From contig NZ_JAUSVK010000001.1 in assembly GCF_030814655.1 (NCBI RefSeq), positions 751,043 through 815,042 on the forward strand: a DNA stretch of 64,000 nt. The letters run 5' to 3'. Each line of letters starts with the position of its first letter. Position 1 is the stretch's first letter. Shown here in pieces: positions 1-8,687 of this stretch. The DNA is from Labrys monachus (GTDB lineage Bacteria; Pseudomonadota; Alphaproteobacteria; Rhizobiales; Labraceae). The position numbers and the translations under genes were made by a program. The notes under the pieces are model-generated. The model made no database searches. It was given only the letters and a program-made list of their open reading frames with translations, and was not told where the DNA came from.

Positions 1-1
1 C

Positions 2-337
2 ACGCTCGGGTTCGTGGCATTGGAAATGAAGGCCACCGGCTTCCTCGAGACCGGAACCTCGCTGACCAATCCGGATTTTGCCGCAATGGCGCGGGCTGTC
101 GGCATTCACGCCATTCGGGTCGAGGATCCTGCGGAGTTGGACGCTGCCATTCGAGACGTGCTGGCGCATGACGGGCCGGCTCTCCTCGATGTCGTCACCA
201 ATGCGCAAGAGCTTGCCATGCCTCCGAGCATCGACCTGGAGCAGGTGAAAGGCTTCGGCCTATGGGCGCTCAGGGCCGTTATCAACGGGCGGGGCGACGA
301 GTTGCTCGATCTCGCGCGGACCAATCTTCTGCGCTGA
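2..337 (+). CDS. poxB: Pyruvate:quinone oxidoreductase (PoxB), C-terminal part, cut by window start
   Basis: The reading frame is open from the first bases of the window and covers the last ~111 residues of a thiamine-diphosphate enzyme. It opens with LGFVALEMKATGF, the stretch that follows the cofactor loop in PoxB. It ends with an LEQVKGFGLWALRAVINGRGDE segment and the terminus DLARTNLLR, matching the amphipathic membrane-binding tail of E. coli-type PoxB as I remember it. The family oxidatively decarboxylates pyruvate to acetate and CO2 and passes electrons to ubiquinone at the membrane. The bd-type quinol oxidase genes start 88 bases downstream on the same strand, which fits a short pyruvate-to-oxygen electron route. 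The N-terminal and central domains lie outside the window. Confidence 0.85.
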   Translation, partial: TLGFVALEMKATGFLETGTSLTNPDFAAMARAVGIHAIRVEDPAELDAAIRDVLAHDGPALLDVVTNAQELAMPPSIDLEQVKGFGLWALRAVINGRGDELLDLARTNLLR

Positions 338-424
338 GCCGCCGGGCGGATTTGAGCGGGCGCCGAAGTCAGCGCCACTCGTCCATCATTCCGAATTTTG
401 GCGTCATCTGCTCGGAGCCAGGTC

Positions 425-1846
425 ATGGACATGCCCGCGCTGTTGCTCTCGCGTATCCAGTTTGCATTTACCGTCTCATTCCACATTATTTTCCCGGCCT
501 TCACTGTCGGTCTGGCCGCATGGCTTGCGTTCCTGGAGGCTCTATCCCTTGCGACCGGCCGGCCGGTGTATCGGCGGCTTTTCGATTTCTGGCTCGGCAT
601 CTTCGGCGTCGCCTTTGGCCTGGGTGTCGTCTCGGGCATTGTCATGAGCTTCGAGTTCGGTACGAACTGGAGCGAACTGGCGCGTCGCACCGGTCCGATC
701 CAGGGGCCCTTGCTCGGCTATGAAACCTTCACGGCGTTCGCCTTGGAGGCAGCCTTCTTCGGCGTCCTGATCTTCGGCCGAAAGCGGGTGCCCCGATGGT
801 TCTATCTGGTGGCCTGCATCCTGGTCGCCGCCGGGACGAGCCTGTCGGCCTTCTGGATCATGGTCAACAACAGCTGGATGCAGTGGCCCGTCGGCTTCAC
901 GCTAAGGCAGGACGGCGTTTTCGTACCGACGGATTGGTTCGCCATCATCTTCGATCCGGTCGTCTGGGTGCGCTTCCCGCATATGTTCCTGGCGGCCTAT
1001 GTCACCACGGCCTTCTGCGTGGCGGCGACAGGGGCATGGCATCTGTTGCGTGACAGCTTCAAGTCTGATGCTCGAACGATGCTCCATATGGGCCTGGGAC
1101 TTGCCGCTGTGCTGATTCCGCTTCAGCTGCTCTTTGGGCATCTGGTCGGCGATTACACCCACGACAAGCAGCCGGCAAAGTTTGCCGCCATCGAGGCCCG
1201 TTGGCATGACGAGCAGCCGGCGTCCGAAGTGCTGATGGCCTGGCCCGATCCGGGGCATGAACGCAATCTCTATGAGATCAGCATTCCCTATCTGGGCAGC
1301 CTCATCGCTTCCATGCGCTTCGATAGCAAGGAGGTGGGACTGGCGACCTTTCCTCCTTCCGACCGGCCACCGGTGCTGATCCCGTTCTTTGCCTTTCGCA
1401 TCATGGTCGGCTGCGGCCTCCTCATGCTCGCTTTGGCATGGTTCGGCACCTATCTTGTCGTGACCGGCCGCCTCGAGCGCATGCGCTGGTTCCTGTGGGC
1501 GACCTTCTGCTCGTTCCCTCTGGGCTTCATCGCCACCTTGACCGGTTGGTTTACGGCGGAGGTCGGGCGCCAGCCCTGGACCGTCTATGGGCAGCTTCGC
1601 ACAGCCGATGCGGCAACGCCGTTCCTGACCTCGCCGCAAGTGGCGACAAGCCTTGTGATTTTCGCCGCTGTCTACGCGCTGATTTTTCTGTTTGGCGCGA
1701 TCTACATCTATCAGCTGCTGCGGCGCGGGCCGGTCGTTCTGCCGGCCTTCGAAAGCGCGGCGACCAATCCCAAACGACCGCTTTCAATGTCGGGCGGCAG
1801 CCCCGGTGTGCCCGCACCGACTCCGGCTTCGGAGATCAGCGAATGA
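425..1846 (+). CDS. cydA: Cytochrome bd-type quinol oxidase subunit I, probably cyanide-insensitive (CioA) type
   Basis: This 473-residue, multi-helix inner-membrane protein oxidises quinol and reduces O2 with its haems b and d. Family signatures are visible: FTVSFHIIFPAFTVG with the early haem-ligand histidine, GVVSGIVMSFEFGTNW, GYETFTAFALEAAFFG and GWFTAEVGRQPWTVYG. The region between the GWFTAEVG block and the earlier helices is short, as in CIO-type enzymes, so a short Q-loop is likely. The start at 425 is preceded by GGAG at 414-417; the frame stays open to 398 but without a ribosome site. The stop overlaps the cydB start (ATGA). It probably receives electrons from the PoxB and GlcDEF enzymes encoded next to it. 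No CydX-type small subunit was seen. Confidence 0.95.
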   Translation: MDMPALLLSRIQFAFTVSFHIIFPAFTVGLAAWLAFLEALSLATGRPVYRRLFDFWLGIFGVAFGLGVVSGIVMSFEFGTNWSELARRTGPIQGPLLGYETFTAFALEAAFFGVLIFGRKRVPRWFYLVACILVAAGTSLSAFWIMVNNSWMQWPVGFTLRQDGVFVPTDWFAIIFDPVVWVRFPHMFLAAYVTTAFCVAATGAWHLLRDSFKSDARTMLHMGLGLAAVLIPLQLLFGHLVGDYTHDKQPAKFAAIEARWHDEQPASEVLMAWPDPGHERNLYEISIPYLGSLIASMRFDSKEVGLATFPPSDRPPVLIPFFAFRIMVGCGLLMLALAWFGTYLVVTGRLERMRWFLWATFCSFPLGFIATLTGWFTAEVGRQPWTVYGQLRTADAATPFLTSPQVATSLVIFAAVYALIFLFGAIYIYQLLRRGPVVLPAFESAATNPKRPLSMSGGSPGVPAPTPASEISE

Positions 1847-2829
1847 TCACCTTCTGGACCGTCGTGCTCGGCCTCGCCATTCTGCTTTATGTGATCCTCG
1901 ACGGCTTCGATCTCGGCGTCGGCATGCTGTTCGCCTTCGCACCGGATGAGACGGCGCGGCGCCATATGCTGGCTGCGATCTCGCCGGTTTGGGATGGCAA
2001 CGAGACCTGGCTCATCTTCGCCGCCTCAATCCTGTTCGGTGCATTCCCGCTGGTCTATGCCACGCTGCTGTCAGCCCTCTATCTGCCGTTGATGATCATG
2101 CTGGCCGCCCTGATCTTTCGGGGCGTCGCCTTCGAATTCCGTTACAAGAGCCGCGGCCTGCGCCCTCTCTGGGATGTTGGGTTTGCCGGCGGCTCGCTCG
2201 TTGCCGGCTTTATCCAGGGTTGCGCTGTTGGTGCGCTCGTCGAGGGCTTGGCGATCCAAGATGGCAAATATATCGGCGGACCATTCGGATGGCTGTCGCC
2301 GTTCGCGCTTCTATGCGGTGTGGGCCTGTGTCTTGGCTACTGCCTGCTGGGTGCCGGCTGGCTGACCTATCGAACGGCCAGGGACAGCCAGGAACTCGCA
2401 TTTCGTCTGCTGCCCCGCTTGCTGCTGGCCGTTCTGGCCTTCCTTGTCGTGGCTTTCGTCGCTGCGCTGGGGCTCGACTTGCGTGTGATGCACCGCTGGC
2501 TGGAAGCGCCCCTGCTGACGGTGTTTCCACTTATTGGCCTGGCCGCATGCGTCGTCCTCTTCACGGCAGTCCGCAGGCGCCAGGAGTTGGTGCCATTTTT
2601 CTGCGGAGTGGCGATCTTCGCCGCCGCCTTTGCCACTCTTGCCGTGTCGTTTTACCCCTACATGGTCCCTTTTTCGATCACCGTTGCTGACGCCGCGTCG
2701 CCGCCCGCGAGCTTGTCATTCATGTTCTGGGGAGCCGGACTGTTCGTCCTCCCCCTGACGCTGATCTACACGCTCGTCGTCTATTTCGTCTTCAAGGGGA
2801 AAGTCGATCCGGACGCCGAATACCACTGA
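1843..2829 (+). CDS. cydB: Cytochrome bd-type quinol oxidase subunit II
   Basis: This 328-residue integral membrane protein is the partner of subunit I. The N-terminus reads MITFWTVVLGLAILLYVILD and continues GFDLGVG, followed by VWDGNETWLIF, both typical of CydB/CioB. About eight hydrophobic helices can be counted. It starts within the cydA stop codon (ATGA overlap), so the two are translationally coupled. The short length matches CIO-type subunit II. An inverted repeat follows the stop and may end the transcript. Confidence 0.95.
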   Translation: MITFWTVVLGLAILLYVILDGFDLGVGMLFAFAPDETARRHMLAAISPVWDGNETWLIFAASILFGAFPLVYATLLSALYLPLMIMLAALIFRGVAFEFRYKSRGLRPLWDVGFAGGSLVAGFIQGCAVGALVEGLAIQDGKYIGGPFGWLSPFALLCGVGLCLGYCLLGAGWLTYRTARDSQELAFRLLPRLLLAVLAFLVVAFVAALGLDLRVMHRWLEAPLLTVFPLIGLAACVVLFTAVRRRQELVPFFCGVAIFAAAFATLAVSFYPYMVPFSITVADAASPPASLSFMFWGAGLFVLPLTLIYTLVVYFVFKGKVDPDAEYH

Positions 2830-2851
2830 CCAATGCATTTGACGCTCATCT

Positions 2852-2890
2852 CGCCTGATTGGATCAGGCGCGCCTGCACGGTGCCGTGCA
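2852..2890 (+). terminator. Tandem hairpins after cydB, possible terminator
   Basis: Two stems follow each other: CGCCTGAT (2852-2859) pairs with ATCAGGCG (2863-2870), and TGCACGG (2875-2881) pairs with CCGTGCA (2884-2890). No T-tract follows, and glcD starts 30 bases later, so this could be an attenuator or processing site instead of a full stop. Confidence 0.35.
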
Positions 2891-2920
2891 TGGCATTCCA
2901 CTGAACGGAGCAAGACGACC

Positions 2921-4414
2921 ATGAAGATGGCTGCCGGCGATCAGGCAATCATAGGACGTCGCGATGCGCTCGCGGCGGGGTTTCGGGACATCGTCGGGCG
3001 AGAATGGGTGCTCGACAAGGAGGCAGAACTCCGCCCTTACGAATGCGACGGTCTCACCGCGTACAATGCCTTGCCTCTCCTGGTCGTCTTGCCGGAAACA
3101 ACGCAGGAGGTGAGCCTTGTTCTGCAATTCTGCCAGCGGGAAGGCATCAAGATCGTACCGCGCGGTTCCGGTACGTCCTTGTCGGGCGGCGCCCTGCCGC
3201 TGGAAGACGGGATCGTGCTCGGCACCGCGCGGATGAATCGCATTCTGCATGTCGATGCACGCAATCGAACCGCCCGGGTTCAGCCGGGCGTGCAAAACGT
3301 CCGGGTAACGGAGGCCGTGAAGCACCTCGGGCTCTGCTACATGCCGGACCCCTCCAGCCAGGCGATTGCCACCATTGGCGGCAATGTGTCGGAAAATTCC
3401 GGCGGTGTTCATTGCCTGAAATACGGGGTGACGTCGAACCACATCACCGGCATGGAAGCGGTGCTGCTGAATGGCGACATCATCCATCTGGGCGGCGACT
3501 TCCTGGGAGGCGCTGATCGGGAGTTCGACCTGACGGGAGCCGTCATCGGCTCGGAGGGGTTGCTGGCGATCATCACCGAGGTAACCGTGCGGCTGGTGCC
3601 GCAGCCGGCCACCGCGCGCGTGCTGTCGCTCGGCTTTCGCAGCGTGGAGGACGCGAGCCTGTGCGTGGGCGCCATCATCGCGCATGGCGTCATCCCGGCG
3701 GGCCTGGAATTCATGGACCGCAGGATCGTCGATGCAGTCTCTTCCATGCTGGGCGAGAAGCATTCCCCCGAGGTCGAAGCCCTTCTGCTCTGCGAACTCG
3801 ACGGCACAAGAACGGAAGTCGACAAGCTGGTGGAGGAGGTTGAGGCGATTGCCAGGGAAATCGGCGTCGCAGAACTGCGTATCAGCAAGACCGAAGAGGA
3901 GAGGGCCCAGATCTGGCTCGGCCGCAAATCTGCCTTCGGTGCCATAGGGAAAATTTCAAAGGATTACTATTGCACGGACGGGACCATCCCACGGGGAAAG
4001 CTGCCGGAAATCCTGAAGCGGATGGAAGGTCTATCGAAGAAGCACGGCCTTGATTACGCCAATTGCTTTCACGCGGGAGATGGAAACCTTCATCCGATCA
4101 TCATGTTCGACGCAGCCAAACCCGGCGATCTGGAGCGAGCCGAGGCATTCGGGGAAGACATCCTGAAGGCCTGTGTCGACCTCGGCGGGGTGTTGAGCGG
4201 CGAACACGGCGTCGGCGTCGAGAAGCGGGATCTTATGGGATACCAGTTCTCGAACATCGACCTGGCTCAACAGCAGCGCTTCAAATGCGCGTTCGATCCC
4301 GATGAATTGCTGAATCCCGGCAAGGTTTTCCCCACCCCGTGCCGCTGCGCGGAATTCGGTCGCATGCATGTCCACAACGGCAAGCTGCGCTTTCCCGATG
4401 TTCCACGGTTCTAG
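2921..4414 (+). CDS. glcD: Glycolate oxidase FAD-binding subunit GlcD
   Basis: This 497-residue flavoprotein of the FAD-linked oxidase (PCMH-fold) family oxidises glycolate, or possibly D-lactate, to the 2-oxo acid as part of GlcDEF. Visible signatures are PRGSGTSLSGGALPLEDG in the FAD site, NVSENSGGVHCLKYG, and near the C-terminus HAGDGNLHP and GVLSGEHGVGVEK. Length is normal for GlcD. The start has GGAG at 2907-2910. It begins an operon with glcE (10-base gap) and glcF. Electrons probably enter the quinone pool through GlcF, in line with the quinol oxidase genes just upstream. Confidence 0.95.
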   Translation: MKMAAGDQAIIGRRDALAAGFRDIVGREWVLDKEAELRPYECDGLTAYNALPLLVVLPETTQEVSLVLQFCQREGIKIVPRGSGTSLSGGALPLEDGIVLGTARMNRILHVDARNRTARVQPGVQNVRVTEAVKHLGLCYMPDPSSQAIATIGGNVSENSGGVHCLKYGVTSNHITGMEAVLLNGDIIHLGGDFLGGADREFDLTGAVIGSEGLLAIITEVTVRLVPQPATARVLSLGFRSVEDASLCVGAIIAHGVIPAGLEFMDRRIVDAVSSMLGEKHSPEVEALLLCELDGTRTEVDKLVEEVEAIAREIGVAELRISKTEEERAQIWLGRKSAFGAIGKISKDYYCTDGTIPRGKLPEILKRMEGLSKKHGLDYANCFHAGDGNLHPIIMFDAAKPGDLERAEAFGEDILKACVDLGGVLSGEHGVGVEKRDLMGYQFSNIDLAQQQRFKCAFDPDELLNPGKVFPTPCRCAEFGRMHVHNGKLRFPDVPRF

Positions 4415-4424
4415 GATTGGGCTG

Positions 4425-5645
4425 ATGACCACTATTGCAGACAACCCTCGAACATTGCAGCGCTTCTGCCCGCAGGGTGTCGAGGACGTGACGCAGGCCA
4501 TCGCGGAGGCTCACGCGGCCGGCCGCAAGCTGGAGATCGTCGGGGGAGGAACCAAGCGCTCTTTGGGGGACCCCGTCACGGCGGATGCGCTGCTCGACAT
4601 GTCGGGCGTAGCGGGCATCGATTTCTACGAGCCGGAGGAACTCGTCATCAAGGTGCGGGCAGGGACGCCCATCGCTGAAATCCGCCAGGCCTTGGCTGAA
4701 AAGAAGCAACATTTGGCCTTCGAACCCCCCGATTATGCAGCCTTCTTTGGGAATCCCCATGCCATCGATACGATTGGAGGCATTGTTGCCTGCAATCTCG
4801 CCGGGCCGCGCCGTATCCAGGCGGGAGCCCCGCGGGACGCCGTACTTGGTGTCGAGGCGGTGAACGGGAGAGGCGAGTTCTTCAAGGGGGGAGGACGAAC
4901 CGTCAAGAACGTCACCGGCTATGATATGCCCAAATTGTTGACCGGGTCCTTCGGCATTCTGGCCGTCCTCACATCCGTCACGCTCAAGGTGCTTCCAATC
5001 CAGCCGCAGGAAATCACCCTGCTGGCGAGCGGACTTGCTGACGGCAAGGCGATCGATCTGCTCACCCAGGTGCTGGGCATGCCGTTCGATGTCGCGGCGG
5101 CGGCCCATCAGGGAGGGGTCCGGGCCGGCCCGTCATTGACGGCCCTGCGGCTCGAGGGCTTTCAGGGCGATGTGGCCGCCCGCAGGGCCGAGCTCGAGAG
5201 CCTGATTCACCGGGTGTCGGACGTCCGTGCGATCGCGGATGAAGAAAGCCGCACCTTCTGGCGCTCCTTGCGTGACCTCTCGGCCTTTGCCCCGGACCCG
5301 GGCACGTGCGTCTGGCGGGTGATGTTGCCCGCGACCCAGGCGGCGCGCGTGGCCCATGCCGTCGGCGGGGAAGCCATCTACGACTGGGGTGGTGCGGAGG
5401 TCTTTATCCGAACCGCCGTCGACAAGATCGAAGCGCAGGCGCGCATGCTCCGGGCCATGGCGGACGAAGCCGGCGGAAATGCCTGTCTGTTCCGGGCGTC
5501 GCCGGAGGTGCGCAAGCGTGTGAGCGCATTCCAGCCGAAGCCGGAGGCCCTCCACGATCTCGGCATGCGCATCCGGCGGATGTTCGACCCGAAAGGCATA
5601 CTCAATCCAGGCAAGCTGGGCGTGGCCAGCAACGGAGCGCTATGA
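4425..5645 (+). CDS. glcE: Glycolate oxidase subunit GlcE
   Basis: This 406-residue second FAD-binding subunit of glycolate oxidase has the same N-terminal PCMH fold as GlcD (EIVGGGTKRSLGDPV, then GGRTVKNVTGYDMPKL) and a shorter C-terminal domain ending in RMFDPKGILNPGKLG. The start at 4425 was chosen because it lies 10 bases after the glcD stop behind an AGGATTGGG sequence; the upstream in-frame extension overlaps glcD and has no ribosome site. It is followed by glcF after a single base. Confidence 0.93.
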   Translation: MTTIADNPRTLQRFCPQGVEDVTQAIAEAHAAGRKLEIVGGGTKRSLGDPVTADALLDMSGVAGIDFYEPEELVIKVRAGTPIAEIRQALAEKKQHLAFEPPDYAAFFGNPHAIDTIGGIVACNLAGPRRIQAGAPRDAVLGVEAVNGRGEFFKGGGRTVKNVTGYDMPKLLTGSFGILAVLTSVTLKVLPIQPQEITLLASGLADGKAIDLLTQVLGMPFDVAAAAHQGGVRAGPSLTALRLEGFQGDVAARRAELESLIHRVSDVRAIADEESRTFWRSLRDLSAFAPDPGTCVWRVMLPATQAARVAHAVGGEAIYDWGGAEVFIRTAVDKIEAQARMLRAMADEAGGNACLFRASPEVRKRVSAFQPKPEALHDLGMRIRRMFDPKGILNPGKLGVASNGAL

Positions 5646-5646
5646 C

Positions 5647-6987
5647 ATGAAGACGCTTATTTCCGAGGCGGCGCTGGCAAACCCCGATATTGCGCTCTCC
5701 AACGATATCATCAGGGACTGCGTGCATTGCGGCATCTGCCTGTCGCATTGCCCCACCTATCAGGTGCGGCACGACGAGAACGACAGCCCACGCGGCCGCA
5801 TCATGCTGATGCGGAATATGTACGAGCACGAAGGTGCACCGGACGCCAGGACCGTCGAGCATTTGGATCGATGCCTGACATGCCTGGCTTGCGAGGCGAT
5901 CTGCCCGTCAGGGGTGGAATATTCCAAGCTCATTGCTCACGGTCGAGAACACGTCGAGGCGACGTACCGTCGACCTGTCCTGCAGAGGCTGACACGGCGC
6001 GCGCTGACGATCCTCATTCCACACCCCGAGCTATTCCGCTTGGGCTTGCTGGCGGGGAAGCTGGCCCAGCCGTTCAAGTGGCTGTTCCGGGGTACCTTGC
6101 GCGCCATGCTCGACATGACGCCCAAGGGACGGTTGCCGCGCAGCAGCCCGGTGGATCGCCCGCAGGTCTTTCCTGCGCAGGGAATGCGTCGCGCCCGCGT
6201 CAGCATCCTGACGGGCTGCGTGCAGACCGTGCTGGACCCCAAGATCAATGAGGCGACGATCCGCCTGCTTCAGCGGCACGGTGTGGAAGTGGTCGTCGCC
6301 AAGGGAGCGGGATGCTGTGGGGCGCCTGCAGAACACAAGGGCCTGACGCAGCATGCCTTGCCATTCGCGAAGGCCAATATCGATGCGTGGCTGAGCGAGG
6401 CCGACGCTCCCGGCGGCTTGGACGCCATCATCGTCAACACCTCCGGCTGCGGCACATCCCTCAAGGCCTATGGTCACGCGCTTCGGCTCGATGCCGAATG
6501 GAAGGACAAAGCGGCGCGTGTCAGCGCATTGGCAAAAGATATCACCGAATTCATGGCCGGATTGGGTCTGCGCAAGCCGGAGAACCATCGCAATCTGCGG
6601 GTCGTCTATCACTCCGCCTGCTCGATGCAGCACGGACAACGGATCGTGCATCAGCCGCTCGATCTGCTGCGCGCGGCTGGCTTCGAGGTGCTCGATGTCC
6701 CCGACGGTTTCATGTGCTGCGGCTCGGCGGGCGACTACAATTTGCTGCAGCCGGCGATCTCCGGCGAGTTGAAGGCGCGCAAGGTGGCGAATATTCGTTC
6801 CGTTGGTGCGGACGTGGCGGCGAGCGGTAACGTCGCCTGCATGACGCAACTCGCAAGTTCGATCGGCATTCCGTTCGTCCATACCGTCGAGTTGCTCGAT
6901 TGGGCGACCGGCGGCCCTGAGCCGGAAGAGCTGCGCAGCATCAAAGTGCGTCCCGCCTCGAGGATGTCACGGCGAGCCGACGCATAG
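5647..6987 (+). CDS. glcF: Glycolate oxidase iron-sulfur subunit GlcF
   Basis: This 446-residue protein has two 4Fe-4S ferredoxin motifs near the N-terminus (CVHCGICLSHCPTY and CLTCLACEAICPSG) followed by two CCG-type cysteine domains (AGCCGAPAEHKG and MCCGSAGDYN). This is the standard GlcF layout. It relays electrons from the flavin subunits to quinone. It is the third gene of glcDEF, starting 1 base after glcE ends. No adjacent glcC-type regulator or isocitrate lyase/malate synthase gene is visible. Confidence 0.95.
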   Translation: MKTLISEAALANPDIALSNDIIRDCVHCGICLSHCPTYQVRHDENDSPRGRIMLMRNMYEHEGAPDARTVEHLDRCLTCLACEAICPSGVEYSKLIAHGREHVEATYRRPVLQRLTRRALTILIPHPELFRLGLLAGKLAQPFKWLFRGTLRAMLDMTPKGRLPRSSPVDRPQVFPAQGMRRARVSILTGCVQTVLDPKINEATIRLLQRHGVEVVVAKGAGCCGAPAEHKGLTQHALPFAKANIDAWLSEADAPGGLDAIIVNTSGCGTSLKAYGHALRLDAEWKDKAARVSALAKDITEFMAGLGLRKPENHRNLRVVYHSACSMQHGQRIVHQPLDLLRAAGFEVLDVPDGFMCCGSAGDYNLLQPAISGELKARKVANIRSVGADVAASGNVACMTQLASSIGIPFVHTVELLDWATGGPEPEELRSIKVRPASRMSRRADA

Positions 6988-7040
6988 AGCATTTTCCAGA
7001 CAGGTCGATCGGCTCTTCGATCAAGAAAATGGGTCAAAAC
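6984..7040. repeat. Intergenic palindromic repeat-like sequence
   Basis: CATTTTC (6990-6996) is mirrored by GAAAATG (7025-7031) inside a context (TAGAGCATTTTCC ... GAAAATGGGTC) that resembles a dispersed intergenic repeat common in rhizobial genomes. That resemblance is from memory and was not searched. The rest of 6988-7197 shows no gene. Confidence 0.4.
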
Positions 7041-7197
7041 AACAATCCGCAGCAGAACGGCAAGCCGCTTTTCTTGCAGCAGCCAGCCAGATCCCGCCTG
7101 GAGCCCCGAACTGCAGAGGCCGACAGCTTCGTCGGTTGGCGCGACCCGGCGGCCATCTGCCTTTGCCGGCCGTCTGAGGTAATACGGAATTCATGCG

Positions 7198-7644
7198 ATG
7201 GATGTCGCGTATGTCTCGGCATTGTCGGCGCTTGCCGGATCTGTGATCGGAGGGCTGACGGCGGGGATCACAACGTGGCTCAACCAGCGTGCCCAAGCAA
7301 AGGCGGGACAGAGCGCCCGCGAAATGTCGCGGCGCGAAGACCTCTACAAGGATTTCATAGTCGCCGCATCGAAGTCATATGGCGATGCCCTGGTGAGCAA
7401 CGACCCGCAACTTCAGGATCTCGTCAGCCTCTACGCCATGATCAGTCGTATGCGTGTGCTGTCGTCGCCCCGGACGGTGGCATGTGCCGACAAGATCATG
7501 CTCATCACGATCGACACCTATTTCGCTCCGAACAAGACAATCAAGGAACTGAGCGAAGTCATGAAAAGCGGAACCGGCATCGATCCCATGAGAGAGTTCG
7601 GCGAAGCCGCCCGCGACGAGCTGCGGGGGCTTACCTTCTTTTGA
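7198..7644 (+). CDS. Small membrane-anchored protein of unknown function
   Basis: This 148-residue protein has one N-terminal hydrophobic segment (about residues 5-27, SALSALAGSVIGGLTAGITTW), then a charged helical region (NQRAQAKAGQSAREMSRRED) and a soluble helical domain. The small-residue glycines in the helix (GSVIGGLTAG) suggest helix packing or oligomerisation. No catalytic motif is recognised. Similar short conserved hypothetical proteins occur in alphaproteobacteria, but I cannot name a family. It stands alone between glcF and the exporter genes. A T-to-G type alternative start was not needed, because the ATG at 7198 begins the hydrophobic anchor. Confidence 0.7.
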   Translation: MDVAYVSALSALAGSVIGGLTAGITTWLNQRAQAKAGQSAREMSRREDLYKDFIVAASKSYGDALVSNDPQLQDLVSLYAMISRMRVLSSPRTVACADKIMLITIDTYFAPNKTIKELSEVMKSGTGIDPMREFGEAARDELRGLTFF

Positions 7645-7890
7645 CGGGGGCCTGAACGGTCACCTGCTTCGGCGACCCGGCCGCCAAGGCCGCTCCGGAC
7701 ACCGCGCACTTCGATCGCGGCATCCCCCGTAATTCCGCCGCTCCTCCCCCTTCGAGGGGATTTGGGGAACCGGTGCCGCCGTCGCACAGTGGTGCCGATG
7801 CCACGCCGGTTCGCCGCATACGGATCGGGGAGGCGTGATCTTTTGGCGCGGTCCGATCCCAGACACTCCGCCGGCAATGGGTTTGAATTC

Positions 7891-8670
7891 ATGGATGCTG
7901 ACGAAGAACCGGCCAATACGAGGCAGGCCACCCGCGATCCTGCGGTCGCTTCCGGCGAGATTGTTGGTTCCATCACGCATGATGGACCACCCGCGGCGCA
8001 GACCTCGCCAAAGGCGGCGCGCGGGCCTGCCCTTATCGTGACGATCGTCGTGAGTGCGATCGCCGGGCTGTCTATGTGGTATTTGGTGCAGCCGCAGCCG
8101 CTTATCATCCAGGGGGAAGCCGATGCCACGCGGATCGACATCGCGGCCCGCGTGGATGGCAAGGTTGGCAGGCGTCCGGTTGAGCGCGGCGAAAACGTCT
8201 CTGCCGGCCAATTGCTGTTCCAGATCGACAATCCAGAACTCTTTACGCAGCTTCGCGAGGCAGAGGCGGGGCTCGCCGTGGCGTCTGCCCAGCTTGCAAA
8301 TATCGAGGCGGGCACACGCCAAGAGGTCCTTGCGCAACGCAAGGCCGCCTTGCAGAGCGCTGTCGCCAATCTGACGCTTGCGCAGCAAACCTACGACCGT
8401 ACCAAGGAACTGACGGGAAGCGGAAATGCCTCGATCCAACGCCTGGACGAGGTGACGAATTCGCTGGAGGTCGCTCGGCATAGCATGGAGCAGGCGAAGT
8501 TCGCCGACCAGGAAGCGGTCAACGGCTACACGCCGCAGGAGCACGGGATCGCACGTGCCGCAGTCGCCAAAGCGCAGGCGTCGATCGATACGATCAAGGC
8601 GGAAGTCGACGAGTTGACCGTCAGAGAGAGTTGGCTCGGTTTGTTTGGACAGCTTAGCCCTGCCGGATAA
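7891..8670 (+). pseudogene. HlyD-family membrane-fusion protein, 5' part, interrupted by an IS3-family element
   Basis: The first 245 residues of a periplasmic adaptor are intact: a cytoplasmic tail, one transmembrane helix (about residues 48-68), a barrel-sandwich half (DIAARVDGKVGRRPVERGEN) and a long coiled-coil hairpin. At 8626 the frame enters the insertion element and stops at 8670 after 14 foreign residues. Joining 8626 directly to 9915 restores a continuous 368-residue frame reading LTVRAPVDAQVYQIGSELG, the expected adaptor sequence. The start at 7891 was chosen because it precedes the acidic N-terminal tail; upstream in-frame sequence does not look like protein. The truncated product would lack the second lipoyl half and the beta-barrel, so it is probably non-functional. 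Confidence 0.85.
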
Positions 8671-8687
8671 GTGGATTTCAGCCCGTA

